The translations under genes and the position numbers were made by a program. DNA of 64,000 nucleotides from Pseudodesulfovibrio senegalensis (GTDB taxonomy: Bacteria; Desulfobacterota; Desulfovibrionia; Desulfovibrionales; Desulfovibrionaceae), in assembly GCF_008830225.1 (NCBI RefSeq), contig NZ_WAIE01000001.1, positions 1,256,838 through 1,320,837 on the forward strand, read 5' to 3'. Of this stretch, positions 60,492 through 64,000 are shown piece after piece (within the stretch, counting starts at the first letter, position 1; the number at the start of each line of letters is the position of its first letter). The notes below the pieces were generated by a model. It had not been told where the DNA came from, made no database searches, and saw only the letters and a list, made by a program, of their open reading frames with translations.

Positions 60492-62597
60492 ATGAAAAAC
60501 AATTTCTGGTTGTTGACGGTTCTTTCCATGACCTTTTGTCTCGTCGTACTGAATGCTTCGGCAAATGCGGCCCAAAGTTCCGACAACTACGAGCAGTGGC
60601 TGGAAAACTACAACGCCTATGACCGGCTTGAACAGGAAATCGTCAAGCACCCTGAGAAAGATTCCCCGGAAGCCACGCTGAAACGTGCCAACGTGTACCT
60701 GAAGCTGAACTCTCCACAAAAGGCGTTGAACATTATAGAAATGACGCCTCCCTTTGAGGACAACGCCACCGAGGCCATGCGTCTCTGGTACGGAGGCCAG
60801 GCGCATCGTGCCAAGGGCGATCTGACCAAGGCCGTGTTCTGGTTTACCCAGGCCTCGAAATACATGAACGACAAAAGCCTGAAACGCTCCTTGTTTCGCC
60901 AGGAAAAAGACCTGGAACTCATCTGGAAGGACGTCTGGCGCCAGCTCTACTGGTCCTACTGTTCAAACTTCACACTCTCTAAAAGCAATCAGCTGAAAAT
61001 ATTGAATGATATCCTTAAAACAGGTGAAGAAACATGGTCTGACGACTTCTGGGAAAAAGCGGACAGGGTCTACCAGTTCGAGGCAACCGGAAATGCCACA
61101 TTACTTCCCACTCCGGCCAAGTCGACAAAGGAAAATGCTCCGTTCATCAGTTCAGTTGATCAGCAGGCGATCGCAAAAACACTTTCGGCGGTTGCTCTTG
61201 AAGAATATGAACAAGCTGACCAATTTGCGGATTCCATATCCCGGGAAAGCGTCAAGACCTTCTGGAAAGCACTGGAATTATTTATCCGCCAAGGTACAAA
61301 ACCAGAATCCCTTGATGCATTCAAAGACAAGCTCAAGGCTCACGCCTTTTGGTCCGGACATATTCTTGCCCCCTACTCCGCTCATAACGACTGGATTCTC
61401 GGCGATTCCAACTCGGCGGCATGGATCAAGTTCCGCGACAAACTGCTGAAAATGCCTGCCGAGCAAGGAAAAACCGCCATAACCAAAGAACTGGGGTCCA
61501 TGCTCATCTCCGAACAGACCGCCACTCTGCTCCAGGGGTTCAGGCTTGCTTTCTCTCTTGTGAACGATGACATGGAGGTAGCCCGGGACGCATGGAACCA
61601 GGTGGAACGCAGCAAACTGCCCATTTCACTCCAGGTCGCAGGACTGATAGCCTTTGGAGATTCCATCGACAAAGTCATGCCTGCCTCGGCATCCGCTTCT
61701 CAGACGCTCTATCCGGTGGTTTCAGAGTTGTGTAGCGCGGCAGGAAAAGCCCAACGCCCCGGAATCAATGCCCCCTTCTGGGAAACTATTCCGCAAAGCA
61801 GGTTGCGCCATGCCGCAAAGACCCAATGGCCTCTGGACAGGCTCATACTCCTGGCTTACTGGCAGAAAATATTGAATAAAAAGCCCAACACAACATTGGC
61901 CAAGCGGGCCGCCCATGTGTTCCGCAATTCTGCCTTCGGCATCAACAGCATGCTCTATCTTGTTGACATGGCTATTGATTCAAAGGACATGCAATTGGCT
62001 GCGTTTTATCTCAACCAGCTGAAAAAACGGCACTTAAACAAGGAATACCAAGCTCGATGGCTAGAGGCCAAAACCCGCTTGGAGCTTGGCGTGGGCAAAC
62101 AGGATAAGGCGCTCGAAACATATGGCAAACTGATGGCGACAAACGAGCCGGTTCCCGCGTTCACCCGCCTGCGCATGGCCCTGCTCATGCAGCAACGCGG
62201 GGAATTGCCAAAGGCACGCGCTCAGCTTCTGGATTTGTGGTCCGACAAGGACGACTACCCTACAGCCATGCAGGCGGAAATCCTTTTCTGGCTCGGGGAA
62301 GGCGAGCAGGCCATGCGCAACACTGACGCTGCGCTGGACTATTATCTCAAACTTGCATGGAAGTACCCGCAGGAAAACATATGGGCCCTCACCGCCATGT
62401 ACCGAGCCTCCATGATCTACGAACAACGTGGCAAATTCGAAACCGCCAAGAAATTCCTCAAAACCGTGATAAAGCGCGCGGATACAAAGGAACAACGCGA
62501 GGCGGCCAAAGCCAGACTCTCCACCATCGAATCAAAGTCCGGTGGAGGGAAATCAAAAAACAGCAGCGACGACCAAGGTATCCAGTACCCCTTCTGA
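60492..62597 (+). CDS. Periplasmic TPR-like protein of unknown function
   Basis: A 701-residue protein. A signal peptide (FWLLTVLSMTFCLVVLNASANA-A) leads to an almost wholly alpha-helical body with TPR-like units at both ends (ATLKRANVYLKLNSPQKALNII; QAEILFWLGEGEQAMRNTDAALDYYLKLA). The middle is helical without a clear repeat. The C-terminus is polar and Gly/Ser-rich. An AGGAGTCACA site precedes the ATG. It is a single-gene unit with its own terminator. It could be a scaffold for envelope assembly. Confidence 0.8.
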   Translation: MKNNFWLLTVLSMTFCLVVLNASANAAQSSDNYEQWLENYNAYDRLEQEIVKHPEKDSPEATLKRANVYLKLNSPQKALNIIEMTPPFEDNATEAMRLWYGGQAHRAKGDLTKAVFWFTQASKYMNDKSLKRSLFRQEKDLELIWKDVWRQLYWSYCSNFTLSKSNQLKILNDILKTGEETWSDDFWEKADRVYQFEATGNATLLPTPAKSTKENAPFISSVDQQAIAKTLSAVALEEYEQADQFADSISRESVKTFWKALELFIRQGTKPESLDAFKDKLKAHAFWSGHILAPYSAHNDWILGDSNSAAWIKFRDKLLKMPAEQGKTAITKELGSMLISEQTATLLQGFRLAFSLVNDDMEVARDAWNQVERSKLPISLQVAGLIAFGDSIDKVMPASASASQTLYPVVSELCSAAGKAQRPGINAPFWETIPQSRLRHAAKTQWPLDRLILLAYWQKILNKKPNTTLAKRAAHVFRNSAFGINSMLYLVDMAIDSKDMQLAAFYLNQLKKRHLNKEYQARWLEAKTRLELGVGKQDKALETYGKLMATNEPVPAFTRLRMALLMQQRGELPKARAQLLDLWSDKDDYPTAMQAEILFWLGEGEQAMRNTDAALDYYLKLAWKYPQENIWALTAMYRASMIYEQRGKFETAKKFLKTVIKRADTKEQREAAKARLSTIESKSGGGKSKNSSDDQGIQYPF

Positions 62598-62607
62598 TCA
62601 GATAACT

Positions 62608-62645
62608 AAAAAAAAGGCCGGGCTTTTGAAGCCCGGCCTTTTTTG
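62608..62645. terminator. Bidirectional terminator between the TPR-like and membrane-protein genes
   Basis: GGCCGGGCTT (62616-62625), loop TTG, AAGCCCGGCC (62629-62638), flanked by A and T runs. Confidence 0.88.
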
Positions 62646-62671
62646 GTTCAAATAGATTTCTCACATCAGCT

Positions 62672-63481
62672 TCATTCGATTTCCTGCAACACCGTATAAA
62701 ACCCGCCAAGGAAGAATATCTCACTGACAATCTTGGAGAGTTCCTCCATTTTACCGATAATCATGTACGCCTCATGAACGTGCGGCCCGCCGGAGAGCAG
62801 CCAGTTGAAAAACTCCGGACCATTGGAAGCCAGATCGAATAGTACGGACATGAATAAAAAAACAAAACCGACAATCAAAAACCTGATGAAGCGCCTGAAA
62901 CTAGCAATTTCACGCCAGAAGTAGCGTAATACGACGATTCCGATCACCCCGTATAGACCAATCAGCAAATCGTCCAGATGCGTGGTGAACGCCGTGGGGC
63001 GAATGCCGAGCATCTTATGGATATCCTTATCCAAGCCCTCATGCAGACAGGCAAAATCATCCACAGCGAGAAAAACGAAACCAACGCCCATGATCAGCCA
63101 GATGTTACAGCGATCCGAAAGGGAAAAGCCCCTCTGTCCCCGTCGATTCTGATAAATGCTAAAGGAATAAAGTCCGATGGCAAAAAGAATCATCACGGAA
63201 AACAGGGTTATTATACCGTTCTCGTCGAACGGAGTCCTCTTGTATACCTTGAAATATAACTCGAGAAAGGCTCCTGCACCCCCGGCAACCAGCAGGCAGG
63301 TCACAAGTCGGCGAACGGTCAAAAGTCCATCATTGGCGACCCCACGGTAAACCAGCCAAACGACCCAAAGCATGGGGATCAGGTGCAGAAAATAGGCACG
63401 TGCAAAATATGTAAAATTAGCTGCGGTCAACAGGGACAGGGCAACCAACATGGCCGCGGCAATAATCGTCTCTCTTTTCAT
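62672..63481 (-). CDS. Uncharacterised eight-span membrane protein
   Basis: A 269-residue integral membrane protein with about eight spans. Acidic and His residues are concentrated near span ends: LELYFKVY (Glu74), FLAVDDFACLHEGLD (Asp141, Asp142, His147, Glu148), THLDDLLIGLYG (His168, Asp170, Asp171), LFDLASNGPE (Asp216) and KMEELSKIVSEIFF (Glu246, Glu247, Glu254). This pattern suggests a metal site or proton pathway inside the membrane and recalls membrane hydrolases, but I cannot assign a family. The ATG at 63481 has only a weak ribosome-binding site. Confidence 0.72.
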   Translation of the reverse strand: MKRETIIAAAMLVALSLLTAANFTYFARAYFLHLIPMLWVVWLVYRGVANDGLLTVRRLVTCLLVAGGAGAFLELYFKVYKRTPFDENGIITLFSVMILFAIGLYSFSIYQNRRGQRGFSLSDRCNIWLIMGVGFVFLAVDDFACLHEGLDKDIHKMLGIRPTAFTTHLDDLLIGLYGVIGIVVLRYFWREIASFRRFIRFLIVGFVFLFMSVLFDLASNGPEFFNWLLSGGPHVHEAYMIIGKMEELSKIVSEIFFLGGFYTVLQEIE

Positions 63482-63582
63482 AGTGCAAACTCACAAATAT
63501 ATCATGTGTCAAAACGGTTAGGTTCACGTAAACCAATTCCTGACTATCAACAAGTGGCAAAAGACCTGCACGCGACTTGAAA

Positions 63583-63615
63583 GAAAAAAGCGCCGCAACC
63601 CCTTGGTTGCGGCGC
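63583..63615 (-). terminator. Intrinsic terminator after the first tRNA-Leu
   Basis: On the minus strand GCGCCGCAACC and GGTTGCGGCGC (63615-63605 with 63600-63590) form an 11-bp stem, followed by TTTTTT. Confidence 0.88.
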
Positions 63616-63627
63616 CAAATCATTTCA

Positions 63628-63714
63628 TGGTGCCGAGGGGGGGACTCGAACCCCCACGGGATTTCTCCCACTGCCCCCTCAAGACAGCGTGTCTACCAAT
63701 TCCACCACCTCGGC
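63628..63714 (-). tRNA. tRNA-Leu (anticodon GAG)
   Basis: Read on the minus strand, the 87-base molecule starts GCCGAGG and ends CCTCGGC-A-CCA, with CCA encoded. The D-arm GGTGGAATTGGTAGACAC, the anticodon stem-loop CTGTC-TTGAGGG-GGCAG with anticodon GAG, a long type II variable arm and the T-arm GGGGGTTCGAGTCCCCC are all present. It reads CUC and CUU. It has its own promoter and terminator. Confidence 0.95.
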
Positions 63715-63736
63715 GTGGTGTGTGAAACGAAGAACC

Positions 63737-63764
63737 TTTCTACTGACTAGCCCCCAAAAGTCAA
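63737..63764 (-). promoter_or_regulatory. Promoter for the first tRNA-Leu gene
   Basis: On the minus strand TTGACT (63764-63759), a 16-base spacer and TAGAAA (63742-63737), about 22 bases before the mature 5' end of the tRNA. Confidence 0.5.
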
Positions 63765-63885
63765 CATTTTATTTCACTTTTTTCTCAATCAAGATCATGC
63801 GGGAAGGCCTGCCACGGCAGGGACGCAATAAACAAACAGATTACCGTTCCGAATTCCAATTCGTTATGCCTGAATAACCGCCAAA

Positions 63886-63917
63886 CAAAAAAAGGAGCAG
63901 CCGGAAAGCTGCTCCTT
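63886..63917 (-). terminator. Intrinsic terminator after the second tRNA-Leu
   Basis: On the minus strand AAGGAGCAGC and GCTGCTCCTT (63917-63908 with 63901-63892) form a 10-bp stem with a 6-base loop, followed by a T-run. It separates the two tRNA units. Confidence 0.85.
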
Positions 63918-63926
63918 GTAATATCA

Positions 63927-64000
63927 TGGTGCCGAGGGGGGGACTCGAACCCCCACGGGATTTCTCCCACTGCCCCCTCAAGACAGCGTGTCTACCAATT
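63927..64000 (-). tRNA. tRNA-Leu (GAG), partial copy at the window edge
   Basis: The last 74 bases match the first tRNA-Leu exactly over the overlapping part, including the encoded CCA, T-arm, variable arm, anticodon loop and much of the D-arm. The 5' acceptor strand would lie 13 bases beyond the right edge. Confidence 0.92.

Noticed and set aside
1..64000. CRISPR arrays, insertion sequences, prophage or toxin-antitoxin loci
   Set aside because: I saw no regularly spaced repeats, transposase motifs, phage structural genes or paired small toxin/antitoxin frames on either strand.

Overview
The window looks like chromosomal DNA from a sulfate-reducing delta-proteobacterium of the Desulfovibrionaceae (Desulfovibrio or Pseudodesulfovibrio type). 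Supporting signs are an adenylate kinase whose LID carries the Cys129/His135/Cys151/Cys154 metal site described for Desulfovibrio gigas, a PxxKW cysteine-rich protein, lysine synthesis through DapL, a glutamate synthase cut into five iron-sulfur, flavin and amidotransferase genes, and a precorrin-2 dehydrogenase/HemA cluster suited to siroheme and haem synthesis. The content is almost entirely housekeeping. I see no insertion sequence, prophage, CRISPR array or defence island.

Layout. 1-4844 (minus): start of mnmG, an M20 peptidase, a PxxKW protein, and the adenine/methylthioadenosine recycling operon apt-mtnP-mtaD. 4982-14131 (plus): rsmA, HU, a 58-residue membrane protein, then an extended macromolecular-synthesis operon rpsU-yqeY-mutS2-dnaG-rpoD followed by cbiB. 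14163-28872 (minus): a TrpXYZ-like ABC importer with ndk and proC; fliM; the cell-envelope run prmA - endonuclease III-like - envC - ctp - yibQ; dut-argD; and a sodium/solute symporter with a tiny accessory protein behind a possible attenuator leader. 29472-37866 (plus): the five-gene glutamate synthase, then yajC-secD-secF. 38055-43014 (minus): sirC-ccsA-hemA-hypothetical-tilS-adk. 43125-45718 (plus): two glycosyltransferases. 45740-57891 (minus): a long run from xerD through a DHH-CBS-nucleotidyltransferase fusion, a HIT protein, lapA, lapB, mutS, a lipoprotein and lysA, then rsmE-rarA. 58111-62597 (plus): dapL-folK-TRASH protein and a large periplasmic TPR-like protein. The right end holds an eight-span membrane protein and two identical tRNA-Leu(GAG) genes, the second cut by the window edge.

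How it works together. Nitrogen and amino-acid metabolism (glutamate synthase, ProC, ArgD, LysA, DapL), nucleotide balance (Apt, MtnP, MtaD, Ndk, Dut, Adk), information processing (RpsU, DnaG, RpoD, MutS, MutS2, XerD, RarA, tRNA and rRNA modification) and envelope work (EnvC, Ctp, SecDF-YajC, LapAB, glycosyltransferases) are packed into tight operons with 1-17 base overlaps. Almost every transcription unit ends in a recognisable intrinsic terminator. The most interesting items are regulatory or architectural: a leader with competing stems upstream of the symporter, a perfect hairpin just before the rpsU ribosome-binding site, folK without a normal start codon, the HxHxQ HIT protein, the five-way split glutamate synthase and an uncharacterised acidic/His-rich membrane protein.
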